From: Oscillospiraceae bacterium
GTDB lineage: Bacteria > Bacillota > Clostridia > Oscillospirales > Acutalibacteraceae
DNA: 36,557 nt
Assembly: GCA_015065445.1 (NCBI GenBank)
Contig: SVQF01000008.1
Location: 1 to 36,557, forward strand
Direction: 5' to 3'
Every line of letters starts with the position of its first letter. The stretch's first letter is position 1. The notes beneath the pieces are model-generated. The model worked only from the letters and a program-made list of their open reading frames with translations. It made no database searches and was not told where the DNA came from. Both the position numbers and the translations under genes were made by a program. This document shows positions 1 through 7,542 of the stretch, piece by piece.

Positions 1-588
1 CCGTCTGAGCGGAATGTCAAGTTTTTTAAGTGCTGCCGCAAGAGCGTTTGACGGAAACATTCCGTCGGGTCCGCTCTCGTATGAAACGTCGCCGATGTAA
101 ACTCTGCCGCCGAGGAAAGTACCCGTCGCAATAATTACAGCCTTTGCAGTATATTCAGCGTCAAGCCTTGTAACCGCATGCCACAGCCCGTCGTCGGTTT
201 TGTATAAATCACAGATTTCGCCCTGCCTGATGTCAAGATTATCCTGAAGTTCAAGCGTGTGTTTCATTCCTGCGGAATAAGCACGCCTGTCAATCTGTGC
301 TCTGAGCGAGTGAACCGCCGGACCTTTTCCGAGGTTGAGCATCCGTGACTGAAGGCAGTACTTGTCAGCAGCCTTGCCCATTTCGCCTCCGAGTGCGTCA
401 ATCTCTCTTACAAGGTGACCTTTTGACGTGCCGCCAATTGAAGGATTGCAGGGCATATTTCCAACCCAGTCAAGATTAATAGTAAAAACGGCAGTACTTA
501 CGCCAAGGCGTGCAGAAGCAAGGGCTGCCTCAATTCCGGCATGCCCCGCACCTATTACTATTACATCATAATGTCCTGCAAAATACAT
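1..588 (-). CDS. mnmG: tRNA uridine-5-carboxymethylaminomethyl modification enzyme MnmG, N-terminal part
   Basis: FAD-dependent partner of MnmE; together they install the (carboxymethyl)aminomethyl group on U34 of certain tRNAs in the cytoplasm. The first 196 codons are present and the 3' end runs off the left edge of the window. Visible are the N-terminal FAD-binding glycine motif GAGHAGIEAALASARLG (residues 11-27), the conserved NPSIGGTSKGHLVREIDALG segment that follows, and an ATGTFLGG second nucleotide-binding segment. The ATG at 588 begins with MYFAGHYDVIVIGAG, the normal N-terminus. It is the last visible gene of the minus-strand run rpmH-rnpA-yidD-yidC-jag-mnmE-mnmG, 126 bases after mnmE; that gap holds a palindromic repeat. 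Identification is by motif recognition and is firm. Confidence 0.97.
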   Translation of the reverse strand, partial: MYFAGHYDVIVIGAGHAGIEAALASARLGVSTAVFTINLDWVGNMPCNPSIGGTSKGHLVREIDALGGEMGKAADKYCLQSRMLNLGKGPAVHSLRAQIDRRAYSAGMKHTLELQDNLDIRQGEICDLYKTDDGLWHAVTRLDAEYTAKAVIIATGTFLGGRVYIGDVSYESGPDGMFPSNALAAALKKLDIPLRR

Positions 589-599
589 ATCTTTACCTT

Positions 600-712
600 A
601 ATTATAAATTATTAATGATGAATTAATGATACTCGGCTTTGCCCCATACATAATGTAATGGGTGTGGGCATCGCCCACCCTCAATTCATCATTCATAACT
701 CATCATTTATCA
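600..712. repeat. Dispersed palindromic intergenic repeat (copy 1)
   Basis: The mnmE-mnmG gap is an imperfect inverted repeat. Its AT-rich arms are made of ATGAATTATGA-like words and the centre is the GC hairpin gtgggcatcgcccac (about 665-679). The 21 bases at 681-701 recur exactly, on the opposite strand, at 11833-11853 in the gyrB-gyrA gap, so this is a dispersed element and not a gene-specific terminator. No coding potential is convincing. The structure suggests a MITE-like or REP-like element; its family is unknown to me. Confidence 0.7.
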
Positions 713-714
713 TT

Positions 715-2076
715 TTACTTTCCTACGCAGAACTTGCTGAAAATGCTGTTAACAACTTCTGCGTTTGCTTTTTTGCCTGTAAGCGACAAAAGTTCGTCCG
801 CCGCTGCGTCAATCATAACGTTTATTGCGTCGTAGGTTATACCCAGTGCCGCACCGTCAAGTGCCTCGCACACAGACGCAAGTGCGTTTTCGCAGTGCTG
901 TTTCTGACGGCTGTTTGCCAGAAGGGGAGCAGTGCTGTCAAAATCGGCAACGCCGAGCAAGCCGCACACCGTCTCCTCAAGTCTGTCAAGCCCTTCGTCG
1001 TTTTTGGCACTTATATAAACAACGCTGTCAAAGGCGTTTTCTATTATAGCCGTGTCGGCTTTGTTTTCCAAATCGGTTTTGTTTATAACTGCAACGGCAA
1101 GTTTTCCGCTGCAGCTGTCTATCAGTTTTCTGTCCTCGTCGGTTAACCCGGCAGAACTGTCAAACACTGCAAGCACAAGCTGAGCATCTTCAATAGCTTT
1201 GTATGCTTTTTCTATTCCGATGTTTTCCACTATGTCGCCCGACTCACGCAGTCCCGCAGTGTCCTTGAGGTGCAGAACAATCGAACCAAGGCGTACATTT
1301 TCCTCAACAATATCACGTGTTGTGCCCTCAATATGAGTGACAATGCTTTTGTCCGTACCCGTCAGCATATTCATAAGGCTCGACTTACCGACGTTCGGTC
1401 TGCCTGCAATAACGGTGTCAACGCCCGTTCTTATCGTCTGCCCCTTGTCGTAGTTGCTAAGCAGGCTTTCAAGTTCCGCTTTGCAGAATTCAAGCGTTTT
1501 TACAAGTTCGTTCTGCTCGAGTTCGGGTATCTCTTCGTCAGGATAGTCAACCCATGCCGCCATTGTGGACGACACGTCAAGCAGTTTTTCAAGCACGGCG
1601 TTAATGCTTTTGCTCAGCCTTCCCTGAAGTGCCGAGTAAGACGCCCTCAGTTCCGCTTCGCCCTGAGCCGAAATAATATCCGCAACCGACTCTGCCTGAG
1701 TCAAATCCATTTTGCCGTTAATAAACGCACGCTTTGTAAACTCGCCCGCACCTGCGGGAACAGCACCTGCCTTAAGCACGGCGTCGAGCGTTTTCTGTAC
1801 GCTGAGCATTCCGCCGTGGACGGATATTTCGGCAACGTCCTCGCCCGTATAACTTCTGGGCGAGCGAAAAACAAGCACAACTGCGTCGTCCTGCTGCTCG
1901 CCGTCAATGACTATGTGACCGTACTTTGCACGGTAACCGCCAAGTTCGGCAAGCGAACTTTTGTCGCTGCACTCAAATACGCTGTCTGCAATTTTTACTG
2001 CGTTGTCGCCGCTTATGCGTATAACGCCGATTCCGCCCGGGGCGTTGCCCGTGGATATTGCTGCAATAGTTGACAT
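715..2076 (-). CDS. mnmE: tRNA modification GTPase MnmE
   Basis: GTPase that works with MnmG in wobble-uridine modification using methylene-tetrahydrofolate. At 453 residues the length is normal. The N-terminal tetrahydrofolate-binding domain (about 1-118) is followed by a helical domain with an inserted G domain. G1 is AGRPNVGKSS (224-233), G2 is TTRD (252-255), G3 is DTAG (272-275), and an NKTD G4 follows. The C-terminal CVGK supplies the family's catalytic cysteine motif (C-[IVG]-G-K). The ATG at 2076 has an aaggat Shine-Dalgarno. It lies between jag and mnmG in the usual clostridial order, but repeat elements fill the gaps on both sides, so cotranscription with its neighbours may be interrupted. 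Confidence 0.98.
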   Translation of the reverse strand: MSTIAAISTGNAPGGIGVIRISGDNAVKIADSVFECSDKSSLAELGGYRAKYGHIVIDGEQQDDAVVLVFRSPRSYTGEDVAEISVHGGMLSVQKTLDAVLKAGAVPAGAGEFTKRAFINGKMDLTQAESVADIISAQGEAELRASYSALQGRLSKSINAVLEKLLDVSSTMAAWVDYPDEEIPELEQNELVKTLEFCKAELESLLSNYDKGQTIRTGVDTVIAGRPNVGKSSLMNMLTGTDKSIVTHIEGTTRDIVEENVRLGSIVLHLKDTAGLRESGDIVENIGIEKAYKAIEDAQLVLAVFDSSAGLTDEDRKLIDSCSGKLAVAVINKTDLENKADTAIIENAFDSVVYISAKNDEGLDRLEETVCGLLGVADFDSTAPLLANSRQKQHCENALASVCEALDGAALGITYDAINVMIDAAADELLSLTGKKANAEVVNSIFSKFCVGK

Positions 2077-2096
2077 AATAATCCTTTATCCTTATT

Positions 2097-2245
2097 GCCT
2101 CCCTTGACAAAGGGAGGGGGACCGCTTGCGGTGGAGGGATGGTCTGTTTCTTTTAAATTGACTTAAAAACACTGTCAAAACCGAAACGACAATCCCTCAG
2201 TCTCGTCACTTCGTTCCTCGACAGCTCCCTTTAACAAGGGAGCCA
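2097..2245. repeat. Long palindromic repeat element with CTCCCTT...AAGGGAG ends
   Basis: This segment of the jag-mnmE gap has ends that are themselves hairpins: gcctcccttgacaaagggagg at the left and ctccctttaacaagggagcc at the right. Between them are the complementary words ggagggatggt and caatccctcag, so the whole can fold back on itself. A solo copy of the right end is at 27611-27633, which shows the unit is dispersed. It has no ORF of interest. It resembles non-autonomous palindromic elements common between genes in gut Clostridia (family knowledge); mobility is inferred. Confidence 0.7.
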
Positions 2246-2275
2246 ATTCGGTTTCCCGCTTTGTTCGTACAATAA

Positions 2276-2298
2276 AGGCGAACGCAGAGCGTTCGCCT
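2276..2298 (-). terminator. Hairpin just downstream of jag
   Basis: A perfect 10-bp stem, aggcgaacgc / gcgttcgcct with loop aga, lies 5 bases after the jag stop codon. On the minus strand it is followed only by a short T-rich tract, so it is a probable but not strong intrinsic terminator or mRNA 3'-end stabiliser. Confidence 0.6.
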
Positions 2299-2302
2299 AA
2301 AA

Positions 2303-3274
2303 TCACTGGTCTTTGCTAATTTCGATTTTGCCGTACTTCGGCAAATCAGCTCTGTCTTTTTTAGGTGTGTAATCTGCAGGTTTTGAGGTAACTGCCGCAC
2401 TCTTCTGAGTGCCTCTGCCGCCTCTGCCTCTGCTCTGTCTCGGCTTAACGCCGCCGACCGGTTCAATTACAACTCTTCTGTCCTGATTGTAGCCGATTGA
2501 ACGTGACTCAACGCCTTCAATCTCCTGAACTGCGGTATGAATAATTCTTCTCTCATACGGGTTCATAGGCTCAAAGGTGTATCTTCTGCCCGTTCTGAGC
2601 ACGTACTGAGAGTTCTTGTCGGCAAGATGTCTGAGTGTTTCGTTACGCTTTTCACGGTAGTTGCCTACGTTGATAGAAACACGAACATAACTGCCCGTCT
2701 TCTTCTTCATTGCGAGAGAGAGGAGATACTGAATTGAATCAAGTGTTTCGCCTCTTCTGCCGATGATAATGCCGTAGTCCTCGCAGGAAAGTTCAATATT
2801 TATAACGCCCTCTTCATAAGCAGCGTCGATTTTTGCATCATCAATGTCAAGACCTTTGACAATCTCTGCAAGATAGCTTTTTGCATAATCGAGGTCAACG
2901 CTCTTAGGGAATTCTTTTTCCTTCTTGGGCTCTTCCTCTTTAGCGGGCTGTGTTGCAGGCTCTGCCTTCTTTTTAGGTTCTGCCTTTTTTTGCTCCGCTT
3001 TTTTAGTTTCGGGTTTAGCCTCTTCCTTTTTAGGTGCAGGCTTGTTCTTTTTATTCTGCTTCTTTGAAGCCTTTTTTTCTTTTACGCCGTCGTCGTAGCT
3101 TGCCTTTACTTTGGCGTCTGCTCCGCCAAAAAGACCAAGCAGCTTTTTACGTGGCTGTTCAAGAACTTCTATGTGAACATCAAGTTCAAACTTCGCAGGA
3201 GCATTCAGACCGGCTTTGGCGTTTTCGATTGCGTCCTCAATTGTTTTGCCGGTTGCGATAAATTCCTTTATCAT
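2303..3274 (-). CDS. jag: RNA-binding protein Jag (KhpB/EloR family)
   Basis: Cytoplasmic RNA-binding protein that in Gram-positives, with KhpA, affects cell elongation and division; it is nearly always next to yidC/spoIIIJ, as here. The 323 residues comprise a Jag-N domain (1-55, beginning MIKEFIATGKTIEDAIENAK), a very charged Lys/Glu/Ala/Pro linker (about 63-128), a KH domain with the GIIIGRRGETLDSIQYLL loop (about 173-190), an R3H domain around NPYERRIIHTAVQE, and a basic Gly/Arg tail that continues about 50 residues past R3H. The ATG at 3274 has a ggagg Shine-Dalgarno and follows yidC after 30 bases, so the two are probably cotranscribed. The exact cellular role in this organism is inferred. 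Confidence 0.95.
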   Translation of the reverse strand: MIKEFIATGKTIEDAIENAKAGLNAPAKFELDVHIEVLEQPRKKLLGLFGGADAKVKASYDDGVKEKKASKKQNKKNKPAPKKEEAKPETKKAEQKKAEPKKKAEPATQPAKEEEPKKEKEFPKSVDLDYAKSYLAEIVKGLDIDDAKIDAAYEEGVINIELSCEDYGIIIGRRGETLDSIQYLLSLAMKKKTGSYVRVSINVGNYREKRNETLRHLADKNSQYVLRTGRRYTFEPMNPYERRIIHTAVQEIEGVESRSIGYNQDRRVVIEPVGGVKPRQSRGRGGRGTQKSAAVTSKPADYTPKKDRADLPKYGKIEISKDQ

Positions 3275-3304
3275 AAATCCTCCGTATAAGGTGGCTTTTG
3301 CACC

Positions 3305-4330
3305 CTATTTGTTTTTAACGTTTTTAATGCTTTCTTCTCTTGCACGTCTCTCGATTGTGTTTTCAATCATCTCACGTGCGATATTGCGTTTTGGCGGGAA
3401 GTATCTTGCCATAACGAGCTGCTGCACAATGGCAACCAGATTTGAAATAATCCAGTAAAAACCTACTGCGGCAGGAAGTCTGAACGCAATGAAGAACGAA
3501 AACAGCGGCATTGCCAGCATCATAATCATCATCTGCGACTGCTGCTGTGCGGCTGCGGGGTTGTTCTTCTTCTGAATCATTGTAGAAATAATTGTTGAAC
3601 CGATTGATGTGATAAGACACAGAATCGGGATAATCACAATTTTGTCAGTCCATGTGGGAACCTGACTCATATCAAGTCCAAAAAGATTTAGTCCCTCTTT
3701 AAAACGTGCAATTTTTTCTACCGAACTTTCGGTAAATATGTTGCCGAACTGTGCTGATTTTGAAAGAAGAATTTCTTTGTAGTCGGAAATGTTACGAATA
3801 ATATCAAGCTCAAGATAGCTGTTGCCCCTTGATGCCTCAAAGCCGATTGCCTTTGCAACCTGGTCCTGATATGAGGCGATGTCAATGTTGAGCAGGTACT
3901 GAATAGGGTAGTAGATAATACCGATAATACCCATAAGGAATATCATCTGAAACAGCATAGGTCCGCAGCCCATATTCATCGGGTTGTGACCTTCTCTTGC
4001 GTAAAGAGCCTGCATTTCCTCCTGCATTGCCTGATTGGCTTTCTGGCGTTGCTTCGGGTCGGTGATAGCATTAACGTTATACTTTTTCTGGATTTTCTGA
4101 ATTTTCGGCTGAATACGGTTTGTTTTTGCCATCGTTTTCTGCTGTCTTAAATTCAGCGGAAAAAGCACAAGCCTTGTCAGAACGGTAAACACAATAAGTG
4201 CAAGGAAATACTTCTGGTCAAAAAGGTACATAAGTCCTTCCATACACTTGCCGAAAAACCAGTAAAGTGGCTTGAACGCACCCATAAAACCGCCCGCTGC
4301 AGCTGTGATAGTAGTAATATTGTTAAACAC
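3305..4330 (-). CDS. yidC: Membrane protein insertase YidC/Oxa1/SpoIIIJ
   Basis: Inserts and folds membrane proteins, alone or with Sec. The hydrophobic segments follow the Oxa1 pattern: an N-terminal helix, then LALIVFTVLTRLVLFPLNLR with the conserved pore arginine, a charged cytosolic hairpin (KIQKKYNVN..KQRQKANQAMQEEM), then GPMLFQMIFLMGIIG, LCLITSIGSTIIS and the C-terminal pair. I place the start at the GTG at 4330, one base after the yidD stop and preceded by AGAGGA at good spacing. An in-frame ATG at 4375 would overlap yidD by 44 bases and adds a charged, non-family leader. With the GTG start the protein has 341 residues. It sits directly downstream of yidD and upstream of jag, the usual order. 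Confidence 0.95.
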   Translation of the reverse strand: MFNNITTITAAAGGFMGAFKPLYWFFGKCMEGLMYLFDQKYFLALIVFTVLTRLVLFPLNLRQQKTMAKTNRIQPKIQKIQKKYNVNAITDPKQRQKANQAMQEEMQALYAREGHNPMNMGCGPMLFQMIFLMGIIGIIYYPIQYLLNIDIASYQDQVAKAIGFEASRGNSYLELDIIRNISDYKEILLSKSAQFGNIFTESSVEKIARFKEGLNLFGLDMSQVPTWTDKIVIIPILCLITSIGSTIISTMIQKKNNPAAAQQQSQMMIMMLAMPLFSFFIAFRLPAAVGFYWIISNLVAIVQQLVMARYFPPKRNIAREMIENTIERRAREESIKNVKNK

Positions 4331-4331
4331 T

Positions 4332-4604
4332 TTACCTATTCCTCTTATTTTCTGTTTTTGGGGGAACGGGGTCATACCCGCCTTTGAAGAACGGATTGCA
4401 TCTGAGTATACGGCGTATTGCCAGTAGCGAGCCTTTAAAAACTCCGTGGATTTCTACCGCCTCGAGTGCGTACTGCGAACAGGTAGGCGTGTATCTGCAG
4501 GCGCCGTGCGAAAACCTCGGCGACAGTGTAAGCTGATAAGTTCTGATTAAAAACACAATTATCTTTTTTAGTAGGTTACTAATCAATTTCACTGATAACA
4601 CCAA
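4332..4604 (-). CDS. yidD: Membrane protein insertion efficiency factor YidD
   Basis: Small peripheral membrane protein that helps YidC-dependent insertion. The family core is complete: YQLTLSPRFSHGACRYTPTC, then SQYALEAVEIHGVFKGSLLA, then RILRCNPFFKGGYDPVP with the conserved cysteines. It overlaps the 3' end of rnpA by about 25 bases and ends one base before the yidC GTG, as expected for a translationally coupled operon. The start is uncertain: TTG at 4604, GTG at 4601 and GTG at 4592 are all in frame and none has a strong Shine-Dalgarno, which suggests coupling to rnpA translation. Confidence 0.95.
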   Translation of the reverse strand: MVLSVKLISNLLKKIIVFLIRTYQLTLSPRFSHGACRYTPTCSQYALEAVEIHGVFKGSLLAIRRILRCNPFFKGGYDPVPPKTENKRNR

Positions 4605-4920
4605 GCTTTTTAAAGTGCGTTGTCATTTCTGACATAACACGTTGCATTTTAACGTAACTCGTTTTGCTCCTTGCAACAAAAACAATATCCCAGTTGCCGT
4701 TGATTTTCGGCTCAAGCTCGCTCAGTGCCGCACGTATAACCCGCCTTGAACGGTTACGCTGTACTGCGTTGCCGATTTTTTTGGATGTGGTTATGCCGTA
4801 GCGGACGCCGCTCTTTTTGGATTTCATTGCATAAGTAACAAGGCAGGGCGTTGCAATGCTTGCCCCCCTGTAATACAGCCTGCGAAAATCCTTGTTCTCC
4901 TTAAGGGTCTGACTTTTCAA
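4579..4920 (-). CDS. rnpA: Ribonuclease P protein component
   Basis: Protein subunit that pairs with M1-type RNA (not in this window) to cut the 5' leaders of pre-tRNAs. At 113 residues it has the usual length. It carries the N-terminal LKENKDFRRLYYRG, the VRYGITTSKKIG strand and the hallmark RNR box NAVQRNRSRRVIRAA (51-65). The start is a TTG at 4920 behind a G-rich GGGGG Shine-Dalgarno-like run; no ATG is available nearby. It is 33 bases downstream of rpmH, the near-universal partner, and overlaps yidD. Confidence 0.97.
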   Translation of the reverse strand: MKSQTLKENKDFRRLYYRGASIATPCLVTYAMKSKKSGVRYGITTSKKIGNAVQRNRSRRVIRAALSELEPKINGNWDIVFVARSKTSYVKMQRVMSEMTTHFKKLGVISEID

Positions 4921-4953
4921 AAAAACGCCCCCGTTTTAACTGTTTTCAGTTAA

Positions 4954-5088
4954 TTAGTAAGAAAGTCTTTTTCTGCCCTTAGCTCTGCGGCGAGCAAGTA
5001 CCTTTCTTCCGTTTCTTGTTGACATTCTCTTTCTGAAGCCGTGCTCCTTCTGTGCGTGTCTCTTCTTTGGCTGGAAGGTTCTTTTCAT
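4954..5088 (-). CDS. rpmH: Large ribosomal subunit protein bL34
   Basis: The 44-residue L34 begins [20 protein letters not shown] and ends [12 protein letters not shown], an almost perfect family consensus. The ATG at 5088 has an AAGGAG Shine-Dalgarno 8 bases upstream. It is the first gene of the minus-strand operon rpmH-rnpA-yidD-yidC-jag, behind a consensus sigma-A promoter and a leader of about 110 nucleotides. In most Firmicutes rpmH diverges from dnaA across the origin; here it is on the same strand and lies beyond gyrA. Confidence 0.99.
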   Translation of the reverse strand: MKRTFQPKKRHAQKEHGFRKRMSTRNGRKVLARRRAKGRKRLSY

Positions 5089-5205
5089 CTTTTTCACTCC
5101 TTAATCAAGATTAAACTCGTCTTAATCTATGTGTTCTCTATGCGGTATAGCATAGGCTTATTGCCCGTGAACGCCGAATGGCGTAGTTACACTTATAGCG
5201 TTGAT

Positions 5206-5234
5206 ATTATATTAAAATTAAATCAATTTGTCAA
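5206..5234 (-). promoter_or_regulatory. Consensus sigma-A promoter of the rpmH operon
   Basis: On the minus strand the -35 is TTGACA (5229-5234) and the -10 is TATAAT (5206-5211), both perfect, with a 17-base spacer. Transcription should start near 5199, which leaves a leader of about 110 bases before rpmH. The leader has two small hairpins, at 5171-5184 (acgcc/ggcgt) and 5138-5155 (ctatgc/gcatag). Confidence 0.9.
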
Positions 5235-5241
5235 CTAAAAC

Positions 5242-5270
5242 TTGTATTTATTTATTATTTATATTATAAT
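5242..5270 (+). promoter_or_regulatory. Promoter of mtnN
   Basis: The -35 is TTGTAT (5242-5247) and the -10 is TATAAT (5265-5270) with a 17-base spacer. It is back to back with the rpmH promoter; the two -35 boxes are 7 bases apart. Transcription would start near 5277, about 60 bases before the mtnN ATG. Confidence 0.75.
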
Positions 5271-5338
5271 ACTCAATATATTGCGTAAGCAGTGAAAGGA
5301 ACAACAATTTATACCTCATAATTCTAAAAGGAGATACT

Positions 5339-6025
5339 ATGCTCGGAATAATCGGGGCAATGGATATAGAAATTGCCGCAATCAAAAACAGTGTAGAAAA
5401 CAAAACCGTAACCGCAGTTGCTCAAATTGAATTTGTGTGCGGAACAATTGACGGTGTACCCGTCTGCGTGGCACAGTGTTCGCCCGGTAAGGTAAACTCC
5501 GCACTCTGCACACAGATAATGATTGACCGCTTTGACGTAACGGAAATTATCAACGTCGGTGTAGGCTGTTCGCTTTCGGGCGATATAAAAGTCAAGGACG
5601 TTGTTGTTGCAACCGAAGTGTGCCAGTACGATTTTGACACCTCGCCCGTTGACGGCGTAAGGGGGCTTATTCTGAACGGCACTGTAAAAATCCCTACTGA
5701 CAAAACCGTAACAGACGGACTTATCGGTGCGGCAAAAGAGTGCGTAGGTACCGTTCACACGGGATGTATTGCAAGCGGCGACACGTTTATTGCAACCCAG
5801 TCGCTCAAGGACGATATTGTAAACGAATTCGGTGCGGTCAGCGGCGAAATGGAAGGCGGCTCAATCGGTCACGTCTGCTATGTAAACAAAGTTCCCTTCG
5901 GCGTTCTGCGTTCAATAAGCGACGGCGGCGACGAGGCTGCGTTTATGGATTATCCCACTTTCAAAGAAGTTGCCGCAAAAATTTCGAGCGGCATTATCCT
6001 CACATACATAAAAAACAAAAAATAA
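5339..6025 (+). CDS. mtnN: 5'-methylthioadenosine/S-adenosylhomocysteine nucleosidase
   Basis: Cytoplasmic enzyme that cleaves adenine from methylthioadenosine and S-adenosylhomocysteine, clearing inhibitory by-products of methylation and polyamine synthesis and feeding methionine and autoinducer-2 recycling. The 228-residue protein has the family start GIIGAMDIE (E11), the phosphorylase strand NVGVGCSL, IASGDTFI, the substrate-binding VSGEMEGG (E172) and the catalytic aspartate in RSISDGGDE (D195). The ATG at 5339 has a clear AAGGAGA. It has its own promoter, divergent from rpmH, and is convergent with the XRE gene. Confidence 0.95.
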   Translation: MLGIIGAMDIEIAAIKNSVENKTVTAVAQIEFVCGTIDGVPVCVAQCSPGKVNSALCTQIMIDRFDVTEIINVGVGCSLSGDIKVKDVVVATEVCQYDFDTSPVDGVRGLILNGTVKIPTDKTVTDGLIGAAKECVGTVHTGCIASGDTFIATQSLKDDIVNEFGAVSGEMEGGSIGHVCYVNKVPFGVLRSISDGGDEAAFMDYPTFKEVAAKISSGIILTYIKNKK

Positions 6026-6049
6026 AAGACAGGCATTGCCCGTCTTTAG
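6026..6049 (+). terminator. Hairpin between convergent mtnN and the XRE gene
   Basis: AAGACAGGC-ATT-GCCCGTCTT forms a stem with one A/C mismatch, directly after the mtnN stop. The T-run is short. It could serve both converging genes. The GGC-ATT-GCC core recurs in the 22065-22089 hairpin. Confidence 0.6.
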
Positions 6050-6057
6050 TGCTGGGA

Positions 6058-6672
6058 TTAATCAATAATATAGTTTTCGAGAATGTAGTTTTCAGCCTGC
6101 TCAATAAGACCTTCAACGGCTGAATAGTCAGTGCCGTCCATACCTGTGCGTGACCTGTCTTCAATAAGTGCAAACTTTGCGTCCTCAACTGCTATCGCTG
6201 CAGAAGCAAGCTCACGTGCAACGGTATAGTCAATCTTAAACAGTTCTTTAGGAAGGGCGCCCGTCTTGGCAAGCGTCAACGCTCCACGGTACAGACTCAG
6301 CATATAGTAGTCATACACAAACTGCCTTGCGTTGCTGCCCGAAGAAACCAGAATTGCGGTGTCAAGCAGCTGCTTGGTTGCCTGTGCAAGCGTGCCGAGC
6401 GACTCGGTTGCACCGTCACCGTCATTAAAATAACCCGATGCGGCACCGTTACGGTTATCGCTCGCACCAAGAAGGTAGTCGGTGGTTACGTTATAATATT
6501 CGCTGCACTTTAACACAAAGTCAAGTCCGCATTCTCTTATTCCTTTTTCGTAGTGCGAAAGCAGTGCCTGCGAAATTCCCAAATCCGTTGCAGCCTTTTT
6601 CTGGCTTATGCCCCTTTCTTTACGCAGCTGGGAAAGCACCTGCGAAAACTTACTCAATTTTTCTTTTACCAT
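6058..6672 (-). CDS. XRE-family transcriptional regulator
   Basis: Helix-turn-helix protein of 204 residues. Its N-terminal Cro/CI-type domain (about 8-66) reads LSQLRKERGISQKKAATDLG then ISQALLSHYEKGIRECGLDF, followed by the YYNVTTDYLLG ending typical of the family. The remaining ~140 residues are helical and unassigned, with no metal or sugar-binding motif I recognise, so the signal it senses is unknown. The ATG at 6672 has only a weak GAGATG Shine-Dalgarno. Its promoter overlaps repeated TACAATTwGTATAA words, which suggests autoregulation and control of the divergent phosphatase gene. Confidence 0.9.
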   Translation of the reverse strand: MVKEKLSKFSQVLSQLRKERGISQKKAATDLGISQALLSHYEKGIRECGLDFVLKCSEYYNVTTDYLLGASDNRNGAASGYFNDGDGATESLGTLAQATKQLLDTAILVSSGSNARQFVYDYYMLSLYRGALTLAKTGALPKELFKIDYTVARELASAAIAVEDAKFALIEDRSRTGMDGTDYSAVEGLIEQAENYILENYIID

Positions 6673-6697
6673 ATTTTCATCTCATATCTGAAGTATT

Positions 6698-6749
6698 TAT
6701 ACTAATTGTAATGCTTTATCATTATAATACTAATTATACAAATTGTAAA
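6698..6749 (-). promoter_or_regulatory. XRE gene promoter with repeated operator-like sites
   Basis: On the minus strand the -35 is TTTACA (6744-6749) and the -10 is TATAAT (6721-6726), spacer 17. Two copies of TATACwAATTGTAA (plus-strand reading) lie at 6698-6711 and 6735-6748, 37 bases apart. One overlaps the -35/spacer and the other is just downstream of the -10. The upstream copy contains the perfect palindrome ACAA-A-TTGT. These are plausible binding sites for the XRE protein (inference). Confidence 0.6.
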
Positions 6750-6819
6750 TAAACAAAACGCATTTGTAATTTTTTGTAACAAAACGGCTTATACGGCTAA
6801 ATTTTCGGAGGAATCAGCA

Positions 6820-7452
6820 GTGAAATCATACACAGTGTATTTGTTTCGTCACGGATTGACAAAGGGGAATATCAACGCACAGTATATTGGGCACACCGAT
6901 TATCCACTAACAACAGATAGTATTTCAGAGATAAAAAAAATAAAAGCGAAGCACCATTATCCCGAGGTGGATGCAGTGTTTGTTTCGCCGTTAAAACGTG
7001 CCGTTCAGAGTGCGGATATAATGTTTCCAAAAAATAACAAAATTGTAATAGATGAGTTTATTGAATATAATTTCGGAGAGTTTGAGGAACTCACAGCCGC
7101 CGATTTAAAAGACAACGACGACTTTAAAAACTGGCTCGGCGGCGATATGACCGCTCGCCCTCCTCACGGCGAAAGCAACGCCGAATTTGTACACCGCATC
7201 TGCACCGCATTTGAAAAAGTGCTTGACGGCTGCATAAAAACCGGAACGCAGAATATAGCAATCGTTTCTCACGCAGGCGTGCTTATGACAATACTTTCGT
7301 GCTACGGACTGCCCGAGGCACCTATGGCACACTGGCAGATGGACGCCGGCTACGGCTACAAACTCCGTGTAACGCCGTCGCTCTGGATGAGGGGCAAAAA
7401 AATAGAAGTGGTTGACACCGCTCCGCAAAGTCTGGAAGAACTAAAATCTTAA
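6820..7452 (+). CDS. Histidine phosphatase family protein (phosphoglycerate-mutase-like)
   Basis: Branch-1 histidine phosphatase of 210 residues. The phosphate pocket shows R10-H11-G12 (LFRHGLT), R60 in SPLKRAVQSA, the acid-donor glutamate in EYNFGEFEE (about 83-90) and the second histidine H151 in IVSHAGV. The sequence resembles the alpha-ribazole phosphatase / broad-specificity phosphatase group more than true glycolytic mutases, but the substrate cannot be read from the sequence. It starts with GTG at 6820 behind CGGAGG. Divergent from the XRE gene, it is probably under its control. It is one of the few left-arm genes transcribed against the inferred direction of replication. Confidence 0.85.
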   Translation: MKSYTVYLFRHGLTKGNINAQYIGHTDYPLTTDSISEIKKIKAKHHYPEVDAVFVSPLKRAVQSADIMFPKNNKIVIDEFIEYNFGEFEELTAADLKDNDDFKNWLGGDMTARPPHGESNAEFVHRICTAFEKVLDGCIKTGTQNIAIVSHAGVLMTILSCYGLPEAPMAHWQMDAGYGYKLRVTPSLWMRGKKIEVVDTAPQSLEELKS

Positions 7453-7513
7453 ATTTAAAAAGCTAACATAATTTAATATATTGCAAACAAAAAAGGATTA
7501 TATTGCAAAAAAC

Positions 7514-7542
7514 AAAAAAGGAAGACTTAATCTTCCTTTTTT
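7514..7542. terminator. Bidirectional intrinsic terminator
   Basis: A perfect 12-bp stem AAAAAAGGAAGA / TCTTCCTTTTTT with loop cttaa, flanked by A-run and T-run, so it can act in both directions for the convergent phosphatase and LCP genes. The LCP stop codon (7527-7529) lies in the loop, so the stem also encodes its last residues. Confidence 0.9.

Noticed and set aside
1270-2073. Open frame of 267 codons on the plus strand
   Set aside because: Lies wholly opposite mnmE, has no ribosome site and no recognisable motif; it is the reverse strand of a long conserved gene.
4331-4375. ATG start for yidC at 4375
   Set aside because: Overlaps yidD by 44 bases and adds a non-family leader; the GTG at 4330 has AGAGGA and follows the yidD stop directly.
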